Notes under the pieces: model-generated
Told to the model about the DNA's origin: nothing
The model's input: only the letters and a program-made list of their open reading frames with translations
Database searches by the model: none
Position numbers and translations under genes: made by a program
NCBI RefSeq assembly: GCF_000011185.1
Contig: NC_002689.2
Span: 186,001 to 250,000 of the forward strand
Source of the DNA: Thermoplasma volcanium GSS1
GTDB lineage: Archaea > Thermoplasmatota > Thermoplasmata > Thermoplasmatales > Thermoplasmataceae
Length of the DNA stretch: 64,000 nucleotides
Reading direction: 5' to 3'
In this document: positions 44,906 through 55,855 of the stretch, piece after piece
Layout: every line of letters starts with the position of its first letter
Numbering within the stretch: the first letter of the stretch is position 1

Positions 44906-45426
44906 ACCTTCAGTGTTGGCTCTCCCTCGTGCCAGTTCACTGGGCATAGCCCTCCCGACTGCAGAGCTTCAAGAACCCTGAGGGTCTCGTCTGTGCTCCT
45001 GCCGACGTTGTCATCTGTTATCACAACGTATTTCACTATCCCGTCCGGGTTTATTATAAAGAGCCCTCTCTGGGCATTTCCAGTTTCTTCATTGTATACA
45101 TCGTAGGCCCTTGCTATTATTCCTTTCCTGTCCTCTACCATCGGGTACTTTGCCTTAGCCACCCTCTCATCGTACTGTACCCATGCCTTGTGCACATATA
45201 CGGTATCCTCACTAACTGATATCACTTCTGTGTTCTTCTTCTTGAATTTCTCGTAGTCTTCTGCGAATCCTTCAACCTCAGTCGGGCATACGAACGTAAA
45301 ATCTGCCGGGTAGAAGAACAGAACTACCCATTTCCCTCTATAGCTGCTCAGCCTTATCTTCTTTACTTCTCCATTAACGAAGGCATTAGCTTCGAAATCT
45401 GGAGCCGCTTTGTTTACAAGAGACAT
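44902..45426 (-). CDS. 2-Cys peroxiredoxin (AhpC/Prx1 type)
   Basis: A 174-residue thiol peroxidase: peroxidatic C47 in FTFVCPTE and resolving C161 in GGLCPVNW near the C-terminus, with the GLFIINPDG strand. It reduces hydrogen peroxide using thioredoxin, glutaredoxin or PDO. The double-thioredoxin PDO gene at 21.5 kb could be its reductant (inference). Minus-strand promoter region 45430-45460 contains a TATA-like TTATAAACT. Confidence 0.96.
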   Translation of the reverse strand: MSLVNKAAPDFEANAFVNGEVKKIRLSSYRGKWVVLFFYPADFTFVCPTEVEGFAEDYEKFKKKNTEVISVSEDTVYVHKAWVQYDERVAKAKYPMVEDRKGIIARAYDVYNEETGNAQRGLFIINPDGIVKYVVITDDNVGRSTDETLRVLEALQSGGLCPVNWHEGEPTLKV

Positions 45427-45587
45427 AATGGTATATCATTAACTAGTTTATAATGATTATCATGAAATCTTTTTTAAAAATAATTCCTATAAATTAATAT
45501 CACATAATAATATAGATACACCTAACATAACATACGCATAAATTATTATAATGGGTGGAGTATGCTTACCAAATTTAAGGTGCTTCG

Positions 45588-46268
45588 ATGTCGATCATTG
45601 AGGACAATAAGATAAGCTTTGTAATACCAACCATAAACGAAGAAAAAACTATAGGTTCTGTAATAGACGGCATACATGAAAATTTTCCCAATGCCGAGAT
45701 TATACTCGTAGATACAAACTCAACCGATAAGACGAAGGAGATAGCAAAGAGCAAGGGAGCCACGGTTATAGAGGAACCAAGGAAAGGCTATGGAAGGGCA
45801 TATCAGACAGGCATACCAGCTGCAAAGGGCGACATAATAGTATGCATGGACGGTGACGGTACGTATCCAACCGATATAGTAAAGCCGCTGATCGAAATAC
45901 TAATACTCGATAAAGTAGACTTCATCTCTTGCGACAGGATAACCTTTCGTACAAGCACAAACTATACTACATTACACTACGTTGGTAATATGGTGCTTAA
46001 TCTTACCATACGCATTCTTTTCAAGGTTAGAATGGTTGATTCACAGAGCGGGATGTGGATATTCCGATCGGAACTTTACAAAAAGATGAAGAATCTAGGA
46101 TACGGGATGTCTTTCTCCCAGAACATAAAAATCGAGGCTGTTCGGCATGGCGTATTCATTGAAATACCGATCAGGTACGGCGTCCGCATAACCAAGCCTA
46201 AATTAAAGACATGGCACGACGGCTTCCACAATTTATTCGCCTTATTTATAAAGCGTGTATCGGAATAA
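45588..46268 (+). CDS. glycosyltransferase family 2
   Basis: A 226-residue GT-A enzyme with no membrane anchor. VIPTINEEKTIGSVI at the N-terminus and the metal motif MDGDGTYP are those of dolichol-phosphate mannose/glucose synthases. Residues around FSQNIKIEAVRHG form the acceptor region. It could supply dolichol-linked sugar for surface glycoproteins. A Shine-Dalgarno-like AAGGTG at 45578-45583 precedes the ATG. It converges on the downstream MFS gene. Confidence 0.9.
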   Translation: MSIIEDNKISFVIPTINEEKTIGSVIDGIHENFPNAEIILVDTNSTDKTKEIAKSKGATVIEEPRKGYGRAYQTGIPAAKGDIIVCMDGDGTYPTDIVKPLIEILILDKVDFISCDRITFRTSTNYTTLHYVGNMVLNLTIRILFKVRMVDSQSGMWIFRSELYKKMKNLGYGMSFSQNIKIEAVRHGVFIEIPIRYGVRITKPKLKTWHDGFHNLFALFIKRVSE

Positions 46269-46272
46269 AATT

Positions 46273-47466
46273 TCATTTCGATACCTTAATAAAACCAAGT
46301 ACGGATAGAGAGAAGACAGGCAATGAAAACATCAATAGGCCTATAGGGAACCCTAGGGACGAAAGAACAGCCAATACGGCAAAAGAGAATATCCTTCCGG
46401 AAACGAGATAATACTCCCTATTTATCCAGTAAACAGCTGTCCTCTGCACGCCATCGAGGAAACCCATAAAGTTACTCATTGCGGAGTTATTTAGTGGAAC
46501 CATAAAATAGATTATCAAAGCGGAGGCTACGTACGCTGAAGCCACGTTATTCCAAACATGTATGAAGTAAAGCAGGGAAGAGAGCATAACTACAACGATA
46601 GATATCTGGCTTATGTTCGGTACGATCCTGCGCAGCGAGACCACAGTAGCGTTAGATATCAAATTAACAAGAGACAGGAATGTACCGAAAAAACCTATCA
46701 AAACGTAGCTTTTGGTGAGGGAGAAAATATAGAGGGGCACGATTGTAGATACGGTTATAGTTAGAATGTTTGATAGGAAAAAGTAAGTTTTAAACTTGGA
46801 GTATTTTTCGTCCCTCCCTATTATTGTATTCCTTGCCCTGTACTTCCATCTGCCTTCACCTTTCTCTCTAATGGCGATCGCAACTGTTCCAGCAATGATG
46901 AGCAGCAGGGCAGAAATTAGGAAATCCGTACTGTACCTTTCCAAGCCTCGGCCGTATGAAATTGAGATGATAAAGCCTGCAAGCAGAGGGGCAACAAGCC
47001 CTGCAGCGCCCGCTATCGTAGAATTTGTAGAAAGAAATCCGAATCTGTCCTTGCTCCTTGTTACTGCCTGGCTCAGTGTGTTATTTCCAGACCAAAATAT
47101 ACCGGAAGGGATGCCGTAGATAAGGCCGAAAATGATGGGGTTAAAGAGAGGGCCTTTGGCAAGTATCAGTGCAAATATTATCAATGAACGAGCATAGTTT
47201 CCAATGGAGTAAACGTACTTTGCATTGAGGATTCTGATCAGGTATCCGCTGAATACAAACATTAGAGTTTGCGTGCCCTGTATGGCGGCCTGGTATTCAA
47301 CAACACTAATTAAGTTGAACTTCGAGAAAAAGAATATATTTATAAATGTCCCAAAAAGGCCGTTGGAAAATGCGAAGAGGTTATACGAAATATAATAAAG
47401 AGATAGATCCGAGAAATTCGAAAGTATACGCGGCTTTCTGTGTACTGTTGGATGAACTACTGGCAA
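46273..47466 (-). CDS. major facilitator superfamily transporter
   Basis: A 397-residue transporter with about twelve helices. GIPSGIFWSGNNTLSQAVTR resembles the MFS loop between helices 4 and 5. Substrate unknown. It shows no close relation by eye to its MFS neighbours at 36.9, 42.1 and 47.9 kb beyond general fold, but all lie in one 12-kb region. The promoter is AT-rich at 47490-47520. Confidence 0.8.
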   Translation of the reverse strand: MPVVHPTVHRKPRILSNFSDLSLYYISYNLFAFSNGLFGTFINIFFFSKFNLISVVEYQAAIQGTQTLMFVFSGYLIRILNAKYVYSIGNYARSLIIFALILAKGPLFNPIIFGLIYGIPSGIFWSGNNTLSQAVTRSKDRFGFLSTNSTIAGAAGLVAPLLAGFIISISYGRGLERYSTDFLISALLLIIAGTVAIAIREKGEGRWKYRARNTIIGRDEKYSKFKTYFFLSNILTITVSTIVPLYIFSLTKSYVLIGFFGTFLSLVNLISNATVVSLRRIVPNISQISIVVVMLSSLLYFIHVWNNVASAYVASALIIYFMVPLNNSAMSNFMGFLDGVQRTAVYWINREYYLVSGRIFSFAVLAVLSSLGFPIGLLMFSLPVFSLSVLGFIKVSK

Positions 47467-47579
47467 AATTGATCAAAGTGCGGTTAGCCTATTGCTATAT
47501 TTAAATGTTCATTTATTAAATATTGTCGAGTAAAGCGCATCACTGGAAGAGATTAAATATAGACATAAGATCAATAATC

Positions 47580-47939
47580 ATGCTTTTCAAGAGAAAACAA
47601 GATCAGAAGAAGACTGATGCAAAGGTAAAGTACATCGATCTTGTTAGATTCCCGCCAGATGAGTCCTCAGAAGACCATAAAATAGTGAAGGTAGCAGAAG
47701 TATACAGTTACGAAGATCTTCTTGAGACGGTGAAATATCCATACTCCGGAAACATACTCATTGTGGACATATCTGGAGTTTCTGATGAGATGGCATCAAG
47801 GCGCATAATGGAAAAATGCGCTACTATTGGCAAGGAGATAAACGGAGATGTTGCAAGAGTATCAAAGAACATGATAATGATAACTCCTAACGGCATAAAA
47901 ATAGATAGGGAGAAGTTCCGTGGATCAATGGGCCTTTAG
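47580..47939 (+). CDS. sepF: SepF-like cell-division protein
   Basis: A 119-residue protein: MLFKRK amphipathic tail (membrane targeting), then the DUF552/SepF core with KYIDLVRFPPDESSEDHKIVKV and GNILIVDISGVSDEMASRRIMEKC, ending in VSKNMIMITPNGIKID. In archaea with FtsZ, SepF anchors the Z-ring. The frame is open back to 47523, but a TATA-like AGATTAAATATA near 47550-47561 lies about 26 bases from the ATG at 47580. The stop overlaps the convergent MFS gene by four bases. Confidence 0.9.
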   Translation: MLFKRKQDQKKTDAKVKYIDLVRFPPDESSEDHKIVKVAEVYSYEDLLETVKYPYSGNILIVDISGVSDEMASRRIMEKCATIGKEINGDVARVSKNMIMITPNGIKIDREKFRGSMGL

Positions 47940-49228
47940 CACTGTCCATATTTGTCTGGGCTTGCCTTAGAAAAAGAGAAGATCTTTTCTCCCCTGTATA
48001 TTTTCATCATTATCACTAGCCCAGCCATTATTATTAATGCTGATGTTATGTAATCGATCGAATATCCGTATAGAGTTGTTATTATCCCGGATGTCAATCC
48101 GCCAAGGATTTGGCCTACACCGAGTAGAGAGTTGTATAGGCCGATGGCCTTTCCACGTGCCTTTTGGCCTGAATTCCTTGATATGTAGTTCGTCTGGCTA
48201 ACGCTTATTATGCTCCAAATTCCACCAAGGACAGCGTAGACTGCAACTGCTGATACTAGTGCGTAGGTTCCGTATAGGAACATCGGTATGGCCGCAGCGG
48301 CAGAGAATATAATGACTCTTGAAAATACTGCAATGAATAGGGAAGTTTTTCCGCCAAGCCTCGTGACGATCCTTCCAGTGAACATGAAGGATATAGTTGA
48401 TAATAGGGAGTTTAAAGCGTACATTACGAATATAAGGATATTGTTGCCCCCAAATTTTATTACCATAACAGGGTAAGGCACAAAGAAAAGCTGAAAACCA
48501 AACATTAGAAATGCAGTCATTGTTATGAACAGGAAAACGTTTTTGTCAAGGTTCTCTCCATTTTTTCCAGAACTAAGGCTTAGGAAGTGGATTACCGAAG
48601 TAGGGAAATACCTGGCCCTTTCTACAACTCTAAAAGTATGCAGGGGCACATCATTCCTTGTGATGTGCCTTCCTGGCTCACTTATAAGTTTTATCGCAGT
48701 TACTCCTGCGATCAAATAAATGATAGATGACAAAATGTAAACCAGCGGTAAAGCCGACGGGCTATACTCAAGTGTTATGAAAACCGTGCCTATGACTAGC
48801 CCAATGACAGAACCAACGCCGGATATCATGCTGAAGTTTGAAATGACCTGCGGCCACTGAGACCTGTCGTTCTGTTCTAATATCATTACAGTTGAAACTG
48901 GTACACTGGCCATAGCCAAGACTTGGAATAATATAAGAATGGCCATATATTCATATATATTTCGCACAAAGAATATCGGGAGGAATGAGGCAAAAGCTCC
49001 GAAGAAACCAATGAGTATGAAGACTTTTCTTCTGGACAAACTATCTGAAAGGTTTCCCCAAAATATTAGTGCCGGTACAGAGGCGGCTGAAGAAACAGCT
49101 GATGCAACACCGACAAAGAAAACGTTTGAATGCAAATAAACGACTACGAAGAGAGGGATCATAGGATTTGTCAAGCCTGAGGCCATGCTCGACATAAGAT
49201 AGCTGATGAACCACTTATTGCTAGGCAT
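47936..49228 (-). CDS. major facilitator superfamily transporter
   Basis: A 430-residue twelve-helix protein with MFS motif A as WGNLSDSLSRRK between helices 2 and 3, and a second copy in GRIVTRLGGKTS in the C-terminal half, the classic internal duplication. Substrate unknown; a multidrug-efflux-like profile is most likely. It converges on sepF. Confidence 0.85.
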   Translation of the reverse strand: MPSNKWFISYLMSSMASGLTNPMIPLFVVVYLHSNVFFVGVASAVSSAASVPALIFWGNLSDSLSRRKVFILIGFFGAFASFLPIFFVRNIYEYMAILILFQVLAMASVPVSTVMILEQNDRSQWPQVISNFSMISGVGSVIGLVIGTVFITLEYSPSALPLVYILSSIIYLIAGVTAIKLISEPGRHITRNDVPLHTFRVVERARYFPTSVIHFLSLSSGKNGENLDKNVFLFITMTAFLMFGFQLFFVPYPVMVIKFGGNNILIFVMYALNSLLSTISFMFTGRIVTRLGGKTSLFIAVFSRVIIFSAAAAIPMFLYGTYALVSAVAVYAVLGGIWSIISVSQTNYISRNSGQKARGKAIGLYNSLLGVGQILGGLTSGIITTLYGYSIDYITSALIIMAGLVIMMKIYRGEKIFSFSKASPDKYGQC

Positions 49229-49330
49229 GCATGATAAGTGAACGGGATTTTAGCTTCGTATTTAAGTCTTCCAGTAGTCAGGAAGGAAAGTTTCGCATTA
49301 GTATTTTTCCTATTGCCGAATTATTTTTTG

Positions 49331-52027
49331 TCACCGTATGACATCGACTATCGAACTGCCGTTACGCTTCTTTACTTCCAAGGCTAAGTCTGAAGCAGAA
49401 AGCAGCTCCCTGTGATGGGATATCATTATAACCTGTGGTATGCCGCTGGAATCTTTAAGCGAATACTCTATTATGTTAGCAAGATCGCTCCTCCTGTCTT
49501 CGTCTAAAAAGGCAGTAGGCTCATCCATAACCAGCAGGCTAACGTCTTTATTTAGGAACTGAGCAATTGCAACTCTCAGCGCAAATGCGACTGCCATACG
49601 TTCTCCGCCGCTTAGGGAATCTATGCCTTCTGCTATGCCACCACGGAAGACAGTTATGTTGAAGTCCTGATCTACGTCAACATCATCTATGTCAAGTTCG
49701 AACCTCTGAATGTACTGCCTAGTCTGGTTTGTAATGAACTCAGATGCGCTCTTCCTAATTATGGCTGGTACGCCGTCCTTGCTAAAGGCCTCTCTAACCC
49801 TCTTAAGATCGGCTATTGCCTTGATTATTGTTTCTTTCTTTTCTAGTCTTTTTCGGATATCTGCCACTGCGATGTTCAGTTTTTCATTATCCTGCAAAAG
49901 AACTTTATGTAAACTCTTCCATTCATATTGATCTACATTTATTTTATCAAGCCTACTGGACAATTGTTTTAGATCATCGTTAATCTGCAAAAGTTGTGCG
50001 TTTACCTCTGCCTGGCTATCTTCTATCCCTTTTTTCTTTGATATCTCTTCCTTAAAGTGTTCGATTGTCTTTTGAATCTCATCCATTGCTGCTTTCTTTG
50101 CATACAACTCGTTCTTTTTGTTGCGAAGAGAATTAAGCTCTTCGTCAATTCTTTTGAGAGAATTTTCGTTATAACTCTCAACATCCGGTATATTAACTTC
50201 GATTTCGTTCATTCTTTTAATGATGTCGTTTAACTGCTTGTTCTTTTCTTCAAATCTCGATCTTATGTTCTCTATGTCTATGCTTGAAATAACTGCATTT
50301 GCCTTGAGCCATTCTTCGTTTTTAGCCTCAAGATCACCTAGATCAATGCTGTTGTATTGGGATATTGCAGCTTCGGCTTTTAAGTGTGCTTCCTTTAACC
50401 TTGCTTCATCATCCATAAACTTTTTCAGCTCAGCCCTTTTGGACGATAGCAGATTATAAGATGCGATCAATCTTTCAACGTCCTTCCCATTTATTCTATC
50501 TAGCAATTTCTTCTGGTGTTTTCTCTCCTCATCCAATTTTTTTATCTCATTTTCCGTTTTATTGATGTCTTCTTCAAGCCTAGACGCCTCTTCACCATAA
50601 TGCTTTACAAGGTCTTCTGATTTCTCTGTGCCTAGATGCGTCCCGCATACCGGGCAGACACCTCTTCCGCTTAACATTGCAGCATTTTCCTCTACCTCCA
50701 TCTTATGCGATCTCATCGCATCTATAGAGGCATTCAATGAGGCTATTTTTCCCTCGATCTGCATAAGAGAAGAATTTATCTCGGCCCTCCTGCTGTTTAT
50801 AATTTCAGGGGTAATTTCTTGAATTTTCAAGATTTCAGAAATGAATGCACTCATTCTTTCTATTTCTTTTTCCTCATTCTCTATCCATTTCTTTATATTT
50901 TCAATATTCCTTACAGCACTTTGGTAATTGTCTTCATCTTCTTTCAGGGAAGACCTCAACTTATCCAAATCCTCTTTCCTCTTCTTTTTTTCTAAAAATT
51001 CACTTCGGAAACTCTGCAGATCTTCTAATTTCCGATGAGCTTCATCATATTTACTCAAATCCGACTTTAATCCCTCTATGATTTCGCTGAGCGAACCGAG
51101 ATCCTTTTTTAAGTTGATATATTCTATTATCTCGTTCCGCTTAACTACAGCTGCATTATTCTCTAACCTTTTTAGTTCCTCCTCTATGGATGGCAGTTTC
51201 ACAACTTCCATCTCTATGCTTGCTTTCCTGCTTTGGCTCTCTGCAAGTTCCATTTCATATTTTTTTATCGTTTCAAGCTGCGCATTTAATCTGTGCAATT
51301 CCTCATTAAGATGATCCTTTTTGTTTTCCTTTATATTTATTTCCTCTTCTAGGGCCTTTATTTCAGGTTCGATTAACCTTAGCTTTGATTCAAGCTCTTC
51401 TATCTGCTTGTTGTTATTGTCGATCTCGTTTATTTTTGACTGAAGTTCGTTTTTAAGATAATCGTAATCAGAAACATTCGCGGTGAGATCATCTATCACT
51501 TCCTTTAGCAATAAATATCCGGCTTCGAGTCTATCTATATTTAGTATTTCATCTAATATTTTCTTCCGTTCGGCCGGGTCCTTAGATACTAAGGCATCCA
51601 TCTCACCCTGCCTTACAAATATTGAGGTCAAGAAAACATCCTTATTAATATTTAGGACATTTTTTTCTACATAATTTGAAACATCGCTTGCTCCTCTCGT
51701 TATTATAGATCCATCTCTTTCTATTTCAGCATCAGTTGAAATGCTTTTACCTCTCCTTTCTATTGTCCTGCGTATTCTATATGAGTGGCCTTCGCTTCTA
51801 AAATAAAGTTCTACCTCCATATATCTTTCTCCTTTCTTAATCATGTCCTCGGTTCTTCTTGTTCTTTTGTCTGAAAAGAGGGCAAACCTGATGGCGTCCA
51901 CGATACTAGATTTCCCTGCGCCGTTCTGCCCTATTATCATGTTAATTCCAGTATCGAAGTATATATCGGAATCACTGTGAGAAAGAAAATTTCTAAGGCG
52001 TATGCGCTCAATTATCAATGGCCTCAC
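49331..52027 (-). CDS. rad50: DNA double-strand break repair ATPase Rad50
   Basis: An 898-residue SMC-like ATPase that with Mre11 tethers and processes DNA ends. Walker A is [14 protein letters not shown] (about residues 31-44), coiled-coil arms run from about 150 to 720, and the zinc hook CPVCG sits near the middle (about 455). The signature [14 protein letters not shown] and Walker [14 protein letters not shown] are in the C-lobe. The start overlaps the end of mre11 by 20 bases. Last gene of nurA-herA-mre11-rad50. About 100 bases separate it from the divergent-end MFS gene. The call is secure. Confidence 0.97.
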
Positions 52028-53141
52028 CTGCAGCTTCCCTTATTATGGCTTCTTTATCCCCATCTGCAGTGTGCTGGAATACCTTCATAGCCAGATCTGT
52101 AAGCTTTTGATCCTTAAGAAATGCTTGAAAGTACTCCCTTAGTTCTGACGAACCACTGGGGACATTAGGCATATCAACGATCTTTAATATCTGCGGCCTG
52201 TTGAAAATCGCCCCATTTATTTTTTTGAGATCTTCGTAAACCTCTTCCATAGATATTTGCCCATTGATGATCAAGTTAACGATTGGCTTCTTTTCTCCAA
52301 TGGCATTCGCGTATTTATCCAGAATAGATTTTATTTCTTCTAAATAGTTCTCAGGATCGCTCTCAACCTTGAACTGATACCTTACCTTTTTCAGCTTCAC
52401 TCGATGAAGGCTTGCTACTCCATTATCGAGATCGATTACGTTAATGCCCTTTCCCATCTTTAATAGGCCATTTATCTCCCTATCGCTCTTCAGTTCCGTC
52501 GATCCTGGATACGAGAGCAGAGGGCCTATCTCACGCTCAACGAAATCATGCAGGTGGCCCATGGCTATGTAGGAATAGTTCATTGGAAGGTCGTTGACCT
52601 TAGCTTCGCACTGCTCTGGTATGAATATTGGATCGAGAGCCTGGTGCGATATAAGTATGGAATTTTTATAGCCGGTGGATGCTGATTCAGCCTTCTTATA
52701 CTCTTCCTTGAGCTGGTTCCTCAGGTATCCTTTCATATTTGATATGCCGCCTATGAATACCTTCATTCCGCTAAATTCCCTCTCGATACCTGCGAACTCA
52801 TCTCTCCCCAGTATATGCAATCCGAGGAAGTCGAATATGCCAGCGGCGCTCTCTGAGTTTCTCCGCGGGCGATCATGATCTCCGAAAACGTAGAAAACAG
52901 GTATTTGCCTATCGTTAAGCTTCATCATCGCATCTCTGAAAACCTTCATAGAACGGTTGCCGGGTATCCAGGTATCGAAGAGGTCGCCGGAATGTATGAT
53001 GAAATCAACCTTCTCATCAATTGCGATTTCTACAGCTTCTTGGAAAGTGTCGTAGTAATCCTGTTCCCTTTCCTCAATCGTAAGGGATTTAGCGCCTATA
53101 TGTGTATCGGACATGTGCAGAAACCTTACCACAAAGATCAC
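52008..53141 (-). CDS. mre11: DNA double-strand break repair nuclease Mre11
   Basis: A 377-residue calcineurin-like nuclease. Phosphoesterase motifs: HMSDTHIG (9-16), SGDLFDTW, the third motif FGDHDRPRR (87-90 is GDHD), ISHQALD and GHLHD. In most Mre11 proteins the third motif is GNHD; here Asn is replaced by Asp (D88), a residue that bridges the two manganese ions, while the catalytic His (H89) remains. It acts with Rad50, HerA and NurA in 5'-end resection. Overlaps both neighbours (4 and 20 bases). Confidence 0.95.
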
Positions 53142-54673
53142 TCCATTAATTTTTTGACGTTTTCAACTATTGCACGCGGGTCATTCCTTTTCTCAGCTTC
53201 CATCCTTGCCTTTTGAAGCATTTCAACTATGTCAACGTCTAAACCGCCCTCTTCTGTTTCTCTCTGCCTTATCTTTGCTATAACGGGCATTTTTACAATT
53301 TCGCCTACAATTATGGCTTCTCCTACATCTAGAGATGGCAGATCCGACATCAACGATTCGCTTATATTTTCGCTGCTCTCAAGTATAGCCTTTTGATCTG
53401 AAGGATTTGTTATCCTAAGTATGATTTGTGAATTGCATTGGCTGAGCACATCTTGATCGATCTTTCCAGGCCTCTGCGTAATTATTACAAGGAAAATTCC
53501 AAACTTTCTTCCCTCCGCAGCAATCTTCTTTATGGTATCGTATAACATTTGCGAGACGCCCGATCCTTTTACCTTCATTGGCGGGGCAAAGTTATGCGCC
53601 TCTTCTATAAAAAGGAATACCGGATACTCGAAGGAACCGGTTACCTTTGCATCGTAGGCCTGGCTTATTACCTTATAAGCAAAGTAATTTGCAAGGCTCT
53701 GATCCAGTCCGGACAGGTCGATAACGCTCATTCTTGAAGGTGCAAGGTACTCCGATACATCCGTAGTTTTGTCTCCAAATATAGCTTTTATCTTCTTTAG
53801 GTACTTGATCCTCGCAGCTATCCTTTTCTCTGTATCTATTTGCTCGCTCTTCTGTATAAATTCGTCTACATCCTTCCTACCGGTGAGTTTTTCCATTACG
53901 TCCTTTACTATCTTTGATTGGTTGACAAAGTTTTCGTGTATGCCCATTATTTCGCGTACCTCTTCATCGTTAAGGTCCTGAAACTTGATGGTGAACTCGT
54001 CCACCTTGCCTAGCTTTGCGGTATAGCGGCCTGTACTCATTGGCGTCCTAAAGACTTTTATATTGTCGCGGTAGATGGCCTTGTCGCTGTTTTTCATTAA
54101 CACGTAGTCAGCGTGCGGATCGAGAACTATGATAGAAGCACCCTTCTTTAGAAGCTCTTCCATCAGAACTCCAGCAGTGTGGCTCTTTCCAGCTCCAGTC
54201 TGGGCTATTATTGATAGATGCCTCCGCAAGCCGTTTATATTGGCAAATATTTTAACGTCTGGCTGGTCTGCTAAGTAACCTATCTCAAGTGATCGCTGGT
54301 CATCGAACTTAAATATTGATTCTAACATCTCTTTGGTAGCCCTGAAGACAGGTTGGCCTGGCCTAATGAGGTACCTCGATCTTGATATAATACCGTCTTT
54401 TACCGCGCCTATGATCTTAACCACGCAAATGTCAACGTTGTCTTTTATATTCGATGTAGTGTACTTCTTTACGCTTTCGTAATCCATCCTATCGTTCAGC
54501 AAATCGCTTTTTGATAGAAGATCCTCTATCCTGCCCAGCAGATTTGTTTCACCGGCCTTTATATAGACGTATTCCCACTTTCTAATTTGGCTTTCCGGTG
54601 AAATAACAAAAGTGAAAATATCCGACCTGTTATCCCCAACTGTAAGTCCTATCTCATATTCTTGTCCTTGCAC
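53138..54673 (-). CDS. herA: HerA bipolar DNA translocase/helicase
   Basis: A 511-residue hexameric FtsK-like ATPase. N-terminal HAS barrel domain, Walker A in [11 protein letters not shown], Walker [11 protein letters not shown] and the arginine-finger/sensor stretch [20 protein letters not shown] are visible. It pumps DNA for the NurA nuclease. The frame is open to an ATG at 54694, overlapping nurA by 41 bases. But GAGGTGA at 54680-54686 is followed six bases later by an in-frame GTG at 54673, so I prefer the GTG start. Mre11 begins four bases before its stop. Confidence 0.92.
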   Translation of the reverse strand: MQGQEYEIGLTVGDNRSDIFTFVISPESQIRKWEYVYIKAGETNLLGRIEDLLSKSDLLNDRMDYESVKKYTTSNIKDNVDICVVKIIGAVKDGIISRSRYLIRPGQPVFRATKEMLESIFKFDDQRSLEIGYLADQPDVKIFANINGLRRHLSIIAQTGAGKSHTAGVLMEELLKKGASIIVLDPHADYVLMKNSDKAIYRDNIKVFRTPMSTGRYTAKLGKVDEFTIKFQDLNDEEVREIMGIHENFVNQSKIVKDVMEKLTGRKDVDEFIQKSEQIDTEKRIAARIKYLKKIKAIFGDKTTDVSEYLAPSRMSVIDLSGLDQSLANYFAYKVISQAYDAKVTGSFEYPVFLFIEEAHNFAPPMKVKGSGVSQMLYDTIKKIAAEGRKFGIFLVIITQRPGKIDQDVLSQCNSQIILRITNPSDQKAILESSENISESLMSDLPSLDVGEAIIVGEIVKMPVIAKIRQRETEEGGLDVDIVEMLQKARMEAEKRNDPRAIVENVKKLME

Positions 54674-55661
54674 GCCTTTCACCTCTTGTTTCATAAAATG
54701 GGAGACCTATCTCCTTTTCAAATTCCTTCAGGTAAACAGTCTCAACTTCCCTCTTCCTGAACTTGACTAGGTTATCAACCTCTGATAGCCATATGTTATA
54801 GACCTTATAGCCGCCGTAACTCCAAAACATAAGATCAACTAGGTCTTCGAAACGATCGCGGTTTCCGATCATCTCAACTCTTATGGGAAGATCTTCTGAT
54901 CTAGGAAGTATATCTGTAACAAGAACGTGATCAGAGAAGTTTCCTATATTGATTGATGTTTCAAGAGGCTTCGTATACCCTGGCTTCTTAGCAAGTGACT
55001 TTACCAGGAAGTGATCGAAGTGGTTGCTATTCCTCTCCAAATTAGCTAGGGCTTTATCCTCTATTTGGTCGAGAATAGAATTCCTGATCAGTGTTGATCT
55101 TGAAGACTTTGATACGAATGCTATGGCAAAATTTGATTTCTTTCTCTGCTCAAGCAGCTCTCTTAACATTAAGCAGTAGTCATTTTCCCTGTCTAAGCTT
55201 GACTGGTATTTCTCACATCTCAAAATCCTTGAAAGTATGGAACCGTCTACGAGCATAAAATCAGGGTTTTCTTTCTTTAGGCACTCCAGCATAGAGAGGT
55301 GCTCAACGTTCTCCATCATAATCATGGTCTCCTTTTTGACATCCTCCGGACCTATTGAAAGAAAAGATACCTCCAGCTTATTGTAGATGGAATCTCCTAA
55401 CCTTGTGTATCCACGTACCAGAATGAAGAAGTTGCCGCTGTAGAGCTCCCTTGAAAATTCACTGCTGTCTGTAGCAGATATTTTTAAATTTTCAGGGCGA
55501 GAACGCGATCCTGAATATTCAACGTAGAGATCTGAAAATGGCCTATCGTAAATCCTCCGTAGTGGAGAATTCTCATCCATTAAGAGGCTATCCCTTATCT
55601 TTTTCTTATTTGCATCAAGGTAGGACGAAAACACCTTAAAGTCTTCCTCGTAAAAATTCAT
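54654..55661 (-). CDS. nurA: NurA 5'-3' nuclease
   Basis: About 335 residues with the RNase-H-like NurA fold. SATDSSEFSRELYSG carries the first metal-binding Asp and LVDGSIL the second. It degrades 5' strands at DNA ends with HerA. The frame opens at a TTG (55679), but the first ATG at 55661 (MNFYEEDF) precedes the conserved domain and is chosen. A TATA-like CTTAAATATC around 55690-55700 is the operon promoter. First gene of nurA-herA-mre11-rad50. Confidence 0.9.
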   Translation of the reverse strand: MNFYEEDFKVFSSYLDANKKKIRDSLLMDENSPLRRIYDRPFSDLYVEYSGSRSRPENLKISATDSSEFSRELYSGNFFILVRGYTRLGDSIYNKLEVSFLSIGPEDVKKETMIMMENVEHLSMLECLKKENPDFMLVDGSILSRILRCEKYQSSLDRENDYCLMLRELLEQRKKSNFAIAFVSKSSRSTLIRNSILDQIEDKALANLERNSNHFDHFLVKSLAKKPGYTKPLETSINIGNFSDHVLVTDILPRSEDLPIRVEMIGNRDRFEDLVDLMFWSYGGYKVYNIWLSEVDNLVKFRKREVETVYLKEFEKEIGLPFYETRGERRARTRI

Positions 55662-55855
55662 CTTTCTTCTTATACGCAAATTGATATTTAAGATATCCGC
55701 CAGAGGTATGCAGGTATGGTAGGAAAGCCAACAGAGAAATAATTTGTATTTTCATCATTTTCAGATTCATATTTTCTAATCTTAGGCCATATACTAGGAC
55801 AGTAAGTGAATGGATAGAAACCTGATAAATAAATAAAACGAAAGAATGATCAGGC

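Noticed and set aside
49331-55661. Phage-defence module built around HerA and NurA
   Set aside because: HerA-NurA with Mre11 and Rad50 in this order is the usual archaeal DNA end-resection operon, and no defence partner lies beside it.
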